DNA from: Luteimonas sp. MC1825
GTDB taxonomy: Bacteria; Pseudomonadota; Gammaproteobacteria; Xanthomonadales; Xanthomonadaceae
Direction: 5' to 3'
Assembly: GCF_014764385.1 (NCBI RefSeq)
Contig: NZ_CP061714.1
Span: 1,984,001-2,048,000 of the forward strand
Length of the DNA stretch: 64,000 nt
Part shown: positions 40,320 to 49,988 of the stretch, piece by piece
Layout: each line of letters starts with the position of its first letter
How positions within the stretch are numbered: the first letter of the stretch is position 1
Made by a program: the position numbers and the translations under genes
The notes under the pieces: model-generated
Seen by the model: only the letters and a program-made list of their open reading frames with translations
Told to the model about the DNA's origin: nothing
The model's database searches: none

Positions 40320-40676
40320 TCAACGACGCAGGAGCTGCAGGACGTCCTCGAGCTCCATGCGCACCTGGCGGATGATCTGGCTGCTGAGCGCCGACTCCTG
40401 CTTGGCGCCCTCGCCTTCGAGCCGCAGGCGGGCGCCGCCGATGGTATAGCCCTGTTCGTACAGCAGGCCACGGATCTGCCGCACCATCAGCACGTCGTGG
40501 CGCTGGTAGTAGCGCCGGTTGCCGCGGCGCTTGACCGGGCTGAGGCTCGGGAATTCGGTCTCCCAGTAGCGCAGCACGTGCGGCTTGACGTCGCACAGCT
40601 CGCTGACCTCACCAATGGTGAAGTAGCGCTTGGCCGGGATGGGGGGGAGTTCGCGGTTGCTGCCGGGATCAAGCAT
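40320..40676 (-). CDS. MerR-family transcriptional regulator (ihfA-associated)
   Basis: A 118-residue DNA-binding protein. The N-terminal winged-helix has [25 protein letters not shown] near residue 18 and [13 protein letters not shown], then a helical dimerisation region. It lacks the long effector domain of metal or drug sensors. This short MerR protein is a conserved neighbour of ihfA in many gammaproteobacteria but its target is unknown. The start overlaps the ihfA end by eight bases, so the two are coupled. Confidence 0.88.
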   Translation of the reverse strand: MLDPGSNRELPPIPAKRYFTIGEVSELCDVKPHVLRYWETEFPSLSPVKRRGNRRYYQRHDVLMVRQIRGLLYEQGYTIGGARLRLEGEGAKQESALSSQIIRQVRMELEDVLQLLRR

Positions 40677-40971
40677 GGGTGCCTCCGGCGTACGCTTCCA
40701 CGCGTTCCTTGAGCTTCTGGCCGGGGCGGAAGGTGACCACCGTGCGCGCGGAGATCGGGATCTCCTCCCCGGTCTTGGGGTTGCGGCCGGGGCGCTGGTT
40801 CTTGCGGCGCAGGTCGAAGTTTCCGAAGCCCGACAGCTTGACCTGGCGACCACCCTGCAGGGCCTCGCGCAGGGCGACGAAGAACGCGTCCACGAATTCC
40901 TTCGCTTCGCGCTTGTTCAGGCCAACCTCTTCGTACAACCGTTCGGCCATTTCCGCCTTCGTCAACGCCAT
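40669..40971 (-). CDS. ihfA: Integration host factor alpha subunit
   Basis: A 100-residue nucleoid protein forming the sequence-specific DNA-bending IHF heterodimer. [25 protein letters not shown] opens the protein; [24 protein letters not shown] is the beta-arm that intercalates at its Pro, and [20 protein letters not shown] completes the family pattern. It lies 13 bases after pheT in the standard pheST-ihfA order. Confidence 0.96.
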   Translation of the reverse strand: MALTKAEMAERLYEEVGLNKREAKEFVDAFFVALREALQGGRQVKLSGFGNFDLRRKNQRPGRNPKTGEEIPISARTVVTFRPGQKLKERVEAYAGGTHA

Positions 40972-40984
40972 GCCAACTCCCTGC

Positions 40985-43360
40985 TCAACCCCTGATCCGC
41001 GCTCCGTGCGCCGCCGCCACCGCACTGGTGACCGCACCCACCACCGCATCCACATCGCGGTCGGTCAGCGTGCGTGAATCGTCCTGCAGAATCAAGCCCA
41101 TCGCGACACTCTTGAATCCCGTTTCTACGCCTTTCCCGGCGTAGACGTCGAACAGGCGCAGACCGCGCAGGACCGGTCCAGCGGCACTCCGGGCAGAGGC
41201 TTCAAGATCCGCCCAGGCGACCGCGTCGGCGACGATGAATGCGAGGTCGCGGCGCACGGACGGGAACCTGGACTGCGCGCGGGCGCGCGGTACCGCGCGC
41301 GCGCGCAGTGCAGCCAGGTCGAGTTCGAACGCCACCACGGGATGGTCGAGCCCCAGCGCCTGCTGCAGGCGCGGGTGCAGTTCGGCGATCGCACCGACCA
41401 GCTGCCCGTCGCGCAGCACGTCCGCGGCCCGGCCTGGATGCGCCCAGGGGGGCGTGGCCGGTCGGAACGCCAGCGCGGTACCGGAGAGCGCCGCGAGGCC
41501 TTCCAGATCGCCCTTGAGGTCATGGAAGTCGACCCGGCGCGCGGCGGCGCCCCACTGCTCGCCGGCCGCATCGCCACAGGCCACGGCGGCGATGCGCGGC
41601 GTCTCCACCGGCGCTTCACCCGCGACCGCAGCGGTGAACACCTTGCCGAGCTCGAACAGGCGCACGCGCACCTGCTGCCGCGCGACATTGCGCGCCAGCG
41701 CGTCCACCAGGCCCGGCAGCAGCCGGGGCCGCATCACGCCGAGCTCGGCGCTGAGCGGGTTGGCCAGCGGCACCAGCGCCTCGTCGGCCTGCCACGTGGC
41801 AAGCAGGCCGGCATCGACGAAGGCGTAATTGATGGCTTCCAGGTAGCCACGGGCGGCGAGCGCGCGGCGCAGGTCGTGTTCGGGCAACTCGGTTTCCGAC
41901 GCCGCCACCAGGCGCATCGCGCCGCCGGGCAGCGTGGTGGGGATGGCGTCGTAGCCGTGGATGCGGGCCACCTCCTCGATAAGGTCCTCTTCGATCGCGA
42001 GGTCGAAGCGGCGGGTCGGCGCGGTGACGGTCCAGCCTTCATCACCCACCTCCACGCCCAGGCCCAGCGCACGCAGGATGCGCTCCACATCGGCATCGGC
42101 AATGGCGATGCCCAGCACGCGTGCAAGACGCGCACGGCGCAGGGGAATCGTCGTCGGCCGCGGCAGGTGCTGCGCATGGTCCACCGCGACCACCGGGCCG
42201 GGCACGCCGCCGGCGATGTCGAGGATCAGCCGCGTGGCGTATTCCATGGCGGTGCGCGGCAGTTCCGGATCGACGCCGCGCTCGAAGCGGTGGCCGGCGT
42301 CGGTATGCAGGCCCAGCTTGCGGCCACGGCCAATGATCGCGGCCGGCGCGAAATGTGCGGCCTCGAGGAAGACGTCGCGGGTCGCGTCTGTCACGCGCGT
42401 GTCGAAGCCGCCCATCAGCCCCGCCAGGCCGATCGCACGGTCCGCGTCGGTGATCACCAGGAAGCCTGCATCCAGTGCGACATCGCGGCCATCGAGCAGC
42501 TTCAGCGCCTCGCCGTCGCGCGCGCGGCGCACGCCGACCGGCCCCTGCAGCAGGCTGCGGTCGTAGGCGTGCATCGGCTGGCCGAGTTCGAGCATCACGT
42601 ACTGGGTGACATCCACCAGCAACGACAGCGGACGGATGCCGCTGCGGCGCAGGCGCTCGGCCATCCAGGGCGGCGTGGCGCGGCCCGCGTCGACACCACC
42701 GATCACCCGGCCGACATAGCGCGGCGCATCGGCGCCGGCATCCAGCGTGACCGCGAGCGTGGCGTTGCCCTGCGCGGGTACGGGGGTGGCGTCGAGCTCG
42801 ACCACCGTGCTGCCGCAGGCCGCCGCCACGTCGTAGGCGATGCCGCGCACGCTGAAGCAGTCGGCGCGGTTGGGCGTCAGCTTGAGTTCGATGCTGGCGT
42901 CGGGCAGGCCCAGGTAGTCCGCCAGCGACGCGCCAACCGGGGCATCCGCAGGCAGTTCGAGCAGGCCCGAGGCATCGGCGTCGATGCCGAGCTCTTTCGC
43001 CGAACACAGCATGCCGTTGGAGTCGACGCCACGCAGCTTCGCGGCCGTGATGGTCAGCGTGCCGACCTGGGCACCGATGGTGGCCAGCGGCGCGAGCAGG
43101 CCGGGGCGCGCATTCGGCGCGCCACACACGATCTGCAGCAGCGCATCGCCGCCGGCGTCGACCTGGCAGACCTGCAGGCGGTCGGCTTCAGGATGCTTTT
43201 CGGCGGACACGATGCGCGCCACCACCACGCCGTCGAGCGCGGCGCCCAGCGGCGTGAGTTCCTCGACCTCCAGGCCGATCGCGGTCAGCGTGGCCGCGAG
43301 CTCATCGCGCGAGGCGGTGGTGGAGACGTGCTGGCGCAGCCAGTTCTCGGAAAATTTCAT
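40985..43360 (-). CDS. pheT: Phenylalanyl-tRNA synthetase beta subunit
   Basis: A 791-residue subunit of the alpha2-beta2 PheRS. In order: the N-terminal [12 protein letters not shown], an EMAP-like tRNA-binding domain (residues about 40-150, with [22 protein letters not shown]), B3/B4 editing domain, B5 domain near 400-470, the catalytic-like core, and a C-terminal FDX-ACB domain ([12 protein letters not shown]). Length is normal. It begins nine bases after the pheS stop. Confidence 0.96.
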   Translation of the reverse strand: MKFSENWLRQHVSTTASRDELAATLTAIGLEVEELTPLGAALDGVVVARIVSAEKHPEADRLQVCQVDAGGDALLQIVCGAPNARPGLLAPLATIGAQVGTLTITAAKLRGVDSNGMLCSAKELGIDADASGLLELPADAPVGASLADYLGLPDASIELKLTPNRADCFSVRGIAYDVAAACGSTVVELDATPVPAQGNATLAVTLDAGADAPRYVGRVIGGVDAGRATPPWMAERLRRSGIRPLSLLVDVTQYVMLELGQPMHAYDRSLLQGPVGVRRARDGEALKLLDGRDVALDAGFLVITDADRAIGLAGLMGGFDTRVTDATRDVFLEAAHFAPAAIIGRGRKLGLHTDAGHRFERGVDPELPRTAMEYATRLILDIAGGVPGPVVAVDHAQHLPRPTTIPLRRARLARVLGIAIADADVERILRALGLGVEVGDEGWTVTAPTRRFDLAIEEDLIEEVARIHGYDAIPTTLPGGAMRLVAASETELPEHDLRRALAARGYLEAINYAFVDAGLLATWQADEALVPLANPLSAELGVMRPRLLPGLVDALARNVARQQVRVRLFELGKVFTAAVAGEAPVETPRIAAVACGDAAGEQWGAAARRVDFHDLKGDLEGLAALSGTALAFRPATPPWAHPGRAADVLRDGQLVGAIAELHPRLQQALGLDHPVVAFELDLAALRARAVPRARAQSRFPSVRRDLAFIVADAVAWADLEASARSAAGPVLRGLRLFDVYAGKGVETGFKSVAMGLILQDDSRTLTDRDVDAVVGAVTSAVAAAHGARIRG

Positions 43361-43369
43361 GCGGCGGCC

Positions 43370-44857
<1,488 letters not shown>

Positions 44858-45055
44858 TCAGAGATACGGCAGCATGCGATCGAGACGACCGCTGTCGCAC
44901 GCAGGAATGTGGTTCGTCTGACGGAGGTTGCGCTTCCGCTTCGTCGCCTTCTTGGTGAGGATATGGCTACGGTTCGCGTGGCCTGCCTTGTACTTGCCGG
45001 ACGCGGTCTTCCTGAAGCGCTTGGCCGCGCCCCGGTGCGTCTTGATCTTGGGCAT
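44858..45055 (-). CDS. rpmI: 50S ribosomal protein L35
   Basis: A 65-residue very basic protein of the large subunit. [20 protein letters not shown] and [16 protein letters not shown] are the family signatures. It is preceded by a 258-base spacer after infC with its own candidate promoter, and followed closely by rplT. Confidence 0.98.
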   Translation of the reverse strand: MPKIKTHRGAAKRFRKTASGKYKAGHANRSHILTKKATKRKRNLRQTNHIPACDSGRLDRMLPYL

Positions 45056-45209
45056 TGCTGGGATCCCTGTTTGGTTTCTGTCACTGGCCCGGGCGGTGGC
45101 TTGCGCCACGCTTTCCGTCCTGCCCCTGCCGGTCTTAGGCCCTGGAATCCACTGCGGATCCAGGACGGGTCCATCCGGCACGCCGCCAAAACGGCACACC
45201 GAGCCGCGC

Positions 45210-45239
45210 ATTATGCACGGACTCGGGCACCTCGGGCAA
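45210..45239 (-). promoter_or_regulatory. Candidate internal promoter of rpmI-rplT
   Basis: Minus-strand TTGCCC (45234-45239), 18-base spacer, CATAAT (45210-45215), in the infC-rpmI spacer about 155 bases before rpmI. Confidence 0.5.
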
Positions 45240-45293
45240 ATCACCGGGTTCATGCGCCTTCCCGCGTGCCGCAGCGGGAGGGGTGTCGCGTCA

Positions 45294-45308
45294 CGCGCCG
45301 ATGGCGCG
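45294..45308 (-). terminator. Short GC hairpin overlapping the 3' end region after infC
   Basis: CGCGCC-gat-GGCGCG stem next to the infC stop codon with no T-run. It could slow or partly terminate transcription between infC and rpmI. The rest of the 45056-45313 spacer holds no recognisable gene. Confidence 0.35.
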
Positions 45309-45313
45309 CGGCA

Positions 45314-45835
45314 TCACTTCTTCTTGGGCGCGATCATCATGACCATCTGCCGGCCTTCAAGGCGCGGCCTGGACTCGATGACGATGTCCTCGCCGAGATC
45401 GGTCTCGATCCGGCCGGCCATCTCGCGGCCCAGCTCCTGATGGCTCATCTCGCGGCCACGGAAACGGATGTTGACCTTGATCTTGTCGCCTTCCTCGAGG
45501 AACCCGCGCATCTTGCGCAGCTTGATCTGGTAGTCGCCCTCGTCGGTCACCGGACGGAACTTGACTTCCTTGATCTCGACCTGGCGGGTCTTCTTCTTGG
45601 CTTCGTTCGCCTTCTTCTGCGTCTCGAACTTGAACTTGCCGAAGTCCATGACCTTGCACACAGGCGGATCGGCATTGGGCTGGATCTCGACGAGGTCGAG
45701 TCCTTCCTCTTCGGCCATGGCGATGGCCTCGTCGCGCGAAAGCACGCCGATCATCTCGCCGTCCGAACCGATCACGCGCACGCGCGGCACGCGGATTTCG
45801 CCGTTCCTTCTATTCTGCTTGTCAGGTGTGCTGAT
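45314..45835 (-). CDS. infC: Translation initiation factor IF-3 (AUC start)
   Basis: A 173-residue factor that binds the 30S subunit and checks start-codon selection. [23 protein letters not shown] opens the N-domain, and the C-domain holds [29 protein letters not shown] and [10 protein letters not shown]. The start is ATC at 45835, preceded by GGAG at eight bases and beginning the family-typical STPDKQN. No ATG fits; a GTG 24 bases upstream adds eight residues and has no ribosome-binding site. A non-AUG start is the known basis of IF3 autoregulation. Confidence 0.92.
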   Translation of the reverse strand: MSTPDKQNRRNGEIRVPRVRVIGSDGEMIGVLSRDEAIAMAEEEGLDLVEIQPNADPPVCKVMDFGKFKFETQKKANEAKKKTRQVEIKEVKFRPVTDEGDYQIKLRKMRGFLEEGDKIKVNIRFRGREMSHQELGREMAGRIETDLGEDIVIESRPRLEGRQMVMMIAPKKK

Positions 45836-45928
45836 GTTGCAATCTCCGTGGGTGAACACTACCGGGCAGGACCCGGATGCCGGGCCCCATGGCGCCTGCC
45901 ATCTGGCGGGCGCGAGGCTACATGATAC

Positions 45929-47836
45929 TCAGCAAGGGGCCCGTTCTGCATGCACGCGGGCGATGAAGTCCGAAAGCGGCATGCTGCCCAGGTCCTCCCC
46001 CGCCAGGGTGCGCACGGCGACCGCCCGGGTCTCCTTCTCGCGGTCGCCCACCACCAGCAGGTAGGGCACCCGCTGCATCGTGTGCTCGCGGATCTTGTAG
46101 CCAACCTTCTCGTTGCGCAGGTCGGATTCGACCCGAAGCCCTTGATTGACAAGGATATTCCGCACTTCTTCGACCCAGTCGGCCTGGGCGTCGGTGATGT
46201 TCATCACCACCGCCTGCACCGGGGCCAGCCAGGCCGGGAAGCTGCCGGCGTGGTGCTCGATCAGGATGCCGATGAAGCGCTCCATGGAGCCCACGATGGC
46301 GCGGTGCAGCATGACCGGGATCTGTTTCTGGCTGTTTTCGTCGACGTATTCGGCGCCCAGGCGGCCCGGCATCATGAAATCGACCTGCATCGTGCCCAGC
46401 TGCCAGGTGCGGCCGATGGCGTCCTTCAGGTGGTACTCGATCTTCGGGCCGTAGAACGCGCCCTCGCCCGGAAGCTCGGTCCACTCCACGCCGGCCGACC
46501 GCAGCGCCGAGCGCAGGGCTGTCTCGGCCTTGTCCCAGGTGGCGTCGTCGCCGAGCCGCGAATCCGGGCGCAGGGCGAGCTTCACCTGCACCTCCTCGAA
46601 GCCGAAGTCGGCGTAGACCTTCATGGCCTGGGCGTGGAACGCGGTCACCTCGGACTCGATCTGGCCCTCGGTGCAGAACACGTGGCCGTCGTCCTGGGTG
46701 AAGCCGCGCACGCGCAGGATGCCGTGCAGCGCGCCCGAGGGCTCGTTGCGGTGGCAGGCGCCGAACTCGCCGTAGCGGATCGGCAGGTCGCGGTAGCTGT
46801 GCAGGCCCTGGTTGAACACCTGCACGTGGCCCGGGCAGTTCATGGGCTTCACCGCGTAGGTCCGCTTCTCGGACTCGGTGAAGAACATGTTCTCCTTGTA
46901 GTTGTCCCAATGGCCGGACTTCTGCCACAGGCTCACGTCCAGCACCTGCGGGCAGCGCACCTCGCCGTAGCCGCTCGTGCGGTACACGCCGCGCATGTAC
47001 TGCTCCACCACCTGCCAGATGGCCCAGCCCTTGGGGTGCCAGAACACCAGGCCCGGTGCCTCTTCCTGCAGGTGGAACAGCTCCTGCTGCTTGCCGATGC
47101 GGCGGTGGTCGCGCTTCTCGGCTTCCTCGATGCGCTGCACGTAGGCCTTGAGCTGCTTGGCATCGGCCCAGGCGGTGCCGTAGATGCGCTGCAGCTGCTC
47201 GTTCTTGGAGTCGCCGCGCCAGTAGGCGCCGGACACACGCGTCAGCTTGAACGCCTTCAGGAAGCGCGTGTTGGGCACGTGCGGGCCGCGGCACATGTCC
47301 ACGTACTCCTGGTGGTGGTACAGGCCCATCTCGGTGACGTCCGGCCCCATGTCCTTGATGAGGCGCAGCTTGTAGTCCTCGCCGCGCGTCTGGAAGACAC
47401 CGATGACCTCCTCGCGCGGGGTCATGCGCTTGATGACGTCGTACTCGGTATCGATCAGCTCGCGCATGCGGGCTTCGATCGCGGCCATGTCGTCCGGCGT
47501 GAAGGGCTGCGCGCGCCAGACGTCGTAGTAGAACCCGTCCTCGATCACCGGCCCGATCACCATCATGGCGTCCGGGTACAGCTGCTTGACCGCGTGGCCC
47601 ACCAGGTGCGCGCAGGAGTGGCGGATGATCTCCACGCCCTCGGCATCCTTGGGGGTCAGGATCTGCAGGCTGGCGTCGTGGTCGATGAGGTCGGAGGCGT
47701 CGACCTGGCGGCCGTCGACCTTGCCGGCCACGGTGGCCTTGGCCAGGCCGGGGCCGATGGACTGCGCGACCTCCATGACGGAGACGGGGTGGTCGAACTC
47801 GCGGCGGCTGCCGTCGGGGAGCGTGATCGTGATCAT
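45929..47836 (-). CDS. thrS: Threonyl-tRNA synthetase
   Basis: A 635-residue class II synthetase. The N-terminal TGS domain ([14 protein letters not shown], residues 1-65) is followed by the second additional domain with [17 protein letters not shown] near 74 (editing of mischarged serine), the catalytic core with [10 protein letters not shown] (zinc Cys) and [12 protein letters not shown] near 365, and the anticodon-binding domain from about 535. ATG 47836 is chosen over an upstream frame running through the leader. A leader peptide with Thr codons and a terminator lie upstream. Confidence 0.96.
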   Translation of the reverse strand: MITITLPDGSRREFDHPVSVMEVAQSIGPGLAKATVAGKVDGRQVDASDLIDHDASLQILTPKDAEGVEIIRHSCAHLVGHAVKQLYPDAMMVIGPVIEDGFYYDVWRAQPFTPDDMAAIEARMRELIDTEYDVIKRMTPREEVIGVFQTRGEDYKLRLIKDMGPDVTEMGLYHHQEYVDMCRGPHVPNTRFLKAFKLTRVSGAYWRGDSKNEQLQRIYGTAWADAKQLKAYVQRIEEAEKRDHRRIGKQQELFHLQEEAPGLVFWHPKGWAIWQVVEQYMRGVYRTSGYGEVRCPQVLDVSLWQKSGHWDNYKENMFFTESEKRTYAVKPMNCPGHVQVFNQGLHSYRDLPIRYGEFGACHRNEPSGALHGILRVRGFTQDDGHVFCTEGQIESEVTAFHAQAMKVYADFGFEEVQVKLALRPDSRLGDDATWDKAETALRSALRSAGVEWTELPGEGAFYGPKIEYHLKDAIGRTWQLGTMQVDFMMPGRLGAEYVDENSQKQIPVMLHRAIVGSMERFIGILIEHHAGSFPAWLAPVQAVVMNITDAQADWVEEVRNILVNQGLRVESDLRNEKVGYKIREHTMQRVPYLLVVGDREKETRAVAVRTLAGEDLGSMPLSDFIARVHAERAPC

Positions 47837-47886
47837 GTATGGGCTGCTGGCTGGGCGGTCGGCAAGGGCTGCAGGCCGCGGACAAG

Positions 47887-47911
47887 AAAAAAGCGCCACG
47901 CGGGCGCCTTC
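47887..47911 (-). terminator. Terminator in the thrS leader (candidate attenuator)
   Basis: On the minus strand AAGGCGCC-CGCGT-GGCGC followed by TTTTTT; counting G-U and A-U closing pairs the stem is about eight base pairs. It lies between the leader peptide stop and the thrS ATG, 51 bases before the latter. Confidence 0.7.
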
Positions 47912-47933
47912 CGTAATCGGCCGCGGGCGGGAA

Positions 47934-47960
47934 TCAGCGGTGGGCGGTGGTAGTGCTCAT
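47934..47960 (-). CDS. Threonine-rich leader peptide of thrS (MSTTTAHR)
   Basis: An eight-codon open frame ATG AGC ACT ACC ACC GCC CAC CGC TGA with three consecutive Thr codons, 23 bases upstream of a terminator that precedes thrS. The codon choice and arrangement are those of a transcription attenuator: stalling at Thr codons when charged tRNA-Thr is scarce would favour read-through. The ribosome-binding site is weak (GAG about nine bases upstream). Alternative folds are visible, for example CGCGG after the peptide with CCGCG inside the terminator. Function is inferred. Confidence 0.6.
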   Translation of the reverse strand: MSTTTAHR

Positions 47961-48018
47961 GTCGCACGCTCGGCCGGCGTTGCCGCGGGCCACCTTTGCG
48001 CCAAGGGTGGAGCGCCCG

Positions 48019-48024
48019 ATTCTA
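48019..48024 (-). promoter_or_regulatory. -10 element of the thrS operon promoter
   Basis: TAGAAT on the minus strand, about 59 bases upstream of the leader peptide ATG and just after virB6. The -35 is not conspicuous. It would give a leader of about 175 bases before thrS. Confidence 0.45.
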
Positions 48025-48051
48025 GAACAAATCGTCCGCGGCGGCGCCGGG

Positions 48052-49191
48052 CTACCCGGAATGTCCGGCGGGGCGGATGACATCGACATCGACCTTCGCG
48101 GACCGCTGTCCCGCAAGTCGCATCGCCCCCGCCGGGTCGCTGGCCTCCATCGCGGACGCGGCGCCATGCCCTGCGGCGACCGGGGCATGGGCTGCGGCGA
48201 CGCCGGGAGGCAGTCCGGACCCGGGTGGCGCGCCCTGCCCCGACCCTGGCGACAGGGCGTTGAGCGCGTTGTAGGCGGAGAACTGCCCGAGCACGCCGTT
48301 GAAGAAAACGGCGGCCATCGGCGGCGCGCCGATGATGAGCATGGTCAGGATCAATCCCATGCCGCCCTGCTGCATCGCCATCGCGGTCAGGCTCTCTTGG
48401 CTGGCACCCGTGGTCCAGCCTGCAACCCAGAATGCAATGCCAACCGCGATCACCATGTCGAGTGCCAGCGTAACCATCACCGTGAGCAGCGCCAGCGAAA
48501 ACAGCGTGCCGATGCCGTAGTAGAGCCATTTGGTGAACAGCTGCTGCGTTGCGCGGAACAGCAGGCACAGGATGAAGATGGGCCCGAGTCCGACCACCAG
48601 CGCGACGGCCACCTTGTTGAGCAGCAGGGTTGCCGCCGCCATGATCGCAGGGCCGCCGAGGCCGACGCCCGTGAACCACAACGCCCGGTCCTTCCGCTTG
48701 TCAGTCAGCAGGTCGTCGCCCGAATCCACCGAGTCGATCGCCGCCAACGCCACCTGCATGATCGCCAGCGTCCGGTCGATATCCGCATAGGGCCCGCCAT
48801 CACCCTCGCCCGTGATTGTCTCCGCGACAACTTCACTGAGGCCCTGCGTGAGCGTGCGGTAGATCGACCCGGAGCCGGCGGCAGCCCCGGTGGCGATCCC
48901 GATGACCAGCACCGCCTTGAGTGCGTCGGTGACCAGCGCCATCATCGGCTCGCGCGACTGACCGGTGGCGATCCGGTAACCATGCACGAGTATCCACAGC
49001 GTCAGCAGGCTCAGTGCGGCCGTACCCACCACCCGCAACACGCGACCCAGCAGGTTGCCGGCGAATTCGCTGATCTCGTCGTCAAGGAAGCTGCTGATCT
49101 CATGGAAAAAGACCATGTTGGGGAGGGCCGCCTGGCCTTGCATCCAGTCGATCATCCCCATGCCAATCCGCAGCGCGTCATCGATGGCCAT
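48052..49191 (-). CDS. virB6: T4SS inner-membrane channel protein VirB6
   Basis: A 379-residue polytopic protein, the last gene of the virB operon. At least five hydrophobic segments lie at about 50-75, 90-105, 180-215, 230-265 and 280-300, with the conserved central Trp-containing loop. It matches the TrbL/VirB6 family that forms the inner-membrane part of the translocation channel. The C-terminal 70 residues are hydrophilic, Ala/Gly/Pro-rich, and probably disordered. It starts 13 bases after the virB5-like gene; no effector or immunity gene follows before thrS. Confidence 0.85.
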   Translation of the reverse strand: MAIDDALRIGMGMIDWMQGQAALPNMVFFHEISSFLDDEISEFAGNLLGRVLRVVGTAALSLLTLWILVHGYRIATGQSREPMMALVTDALKAVLVIGIATGAAAGSGSIYRTLTQGLSEVVAETITGEGDGGPYADIDRTLAIMQVALAAIDSVDSGDDLLTDKRKDRALWFTGVGLGGPAIMAAATLLLNKVAVALVVGLGPIFILCLLFRATQQLFTKWLYYGIGTLFSLALLTVMVTLALDMVIAVGIAFWVAGWTTGASQESLTAMAMQQGGMGLILTMLIIGAPPMAAVFFNGVLGQFSAYNALNALSPGSGQGAPPGSGLPPGVAAAHAPVAAGHGAASAMEASDPAGAMRLAGQRSAKVDVDVIRPAGHSG

Positions 49192-49204
49192 GGTCGGGGC
49201 GCCT

Positions 49205-49951
49205 TCAGCGCTCGCGCACGCGTGCGGTACGTAGCGCGAGCTTCAAGGCGACGCCTTGCACGAGCTCATCGGCGCCCGAGCTCCTGAAAGTCTTGTTGGC
49301 CGCGCGCACCTGGTCGGCCTGCAGGGTCCGCAAGGTGGCGTCGTATGCGCCGAGCAAGGTCTCTGCGTTCTGCACGTCGTTCTGCAGTTGCCCCTGGATC
49401 GCAAGGATGCGGTTTGTATTCGAGGCCAGCTTGCCCTGCTCGTCCGCGCCGATGCCAGCGCGCTCGGCGTACGTGGCCCGCAACTCGCCGTCGCGCGCCT
49501 CGACATCCTCGAGCATCGCCACCATCGCATTGAACCTGCGGTTCTCTGTGTTGACGATGGCGCTGCAATACATGTGCTGCTCTACGCCGGCAGGATTGTT
49601 GCGGGGCTCAGTGCCACAGCGGTCAGCCAGGCCATCATCCAGGCCACGCTCGGCGAACTGTTCGCGGTGTCCGGGACTGCCGTCGTAGGCTGCCCCCGCC
49701 ACCAGCGCCTGCTGGTACTGCTTTTCCAGGCTGCTCAGCTGGTCGATCTGGCTCTGGTAGTCCTGCCACATCTGCTGGTACTGCGCGATCCAGCCGAGGA
49801 TCGTCTTGATCGTGTGTGGCATGTCCACCACCGCGACCTGGGCGTTGGCCGGGCCAGCCACCAGCACCGTCGCAAGCAGCATGCCCGCCGCCACCCGCGA
49901 GGGGCTCGCTGCCACCCCGCCTCCACGCCCGCCGACTTCCTTGTCGTCCAT
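49205..49951 (-). CDS. virB5: T4SS minor pilin VirB5-like protein
   Basis: A 248-residue exported protein. The signal peptide (residues about 15-40) ends in ANAQ; mature sequence begins VAVVDMPHTIKTILGWIAQYQQMWQDYQSQIDQLSSLEKQYQQAL, with the long helix of VirB5/TraC proteins, and a central segment holds two Cys. ATG 49951 follows AAGGAG. VirB5 caps the pilus tip in conjugative systems; position between virB4 and virB6 supports the call. Confidence 0.8.
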   Translation of the reverse strand: MDDKEVGGRGGGVAASPSRVAAGMLLATVLVAGPANAQVAVVDMPHTIKTILGWIAQYQQMWQDYQSQIDQLSSLEKQYQQALVAGAAYDGSPGHREQFAERGLDDGLADRCGTEPRNNPAGVEQHMYCSAIVNTENRRFNAMVAMLEDVEARDGELRATYAERAGIGADEQGKLASNTNRILAIQGQLQNDVQNAETLLGAYDATLRTLQADQVRAANKTFRSSGADELVQGVALKLALRTARVRER

Positions 49952-49988
49952 GTCCCGCTCCTTGGTTGAGTCTTCTATTCCCTGTGCT

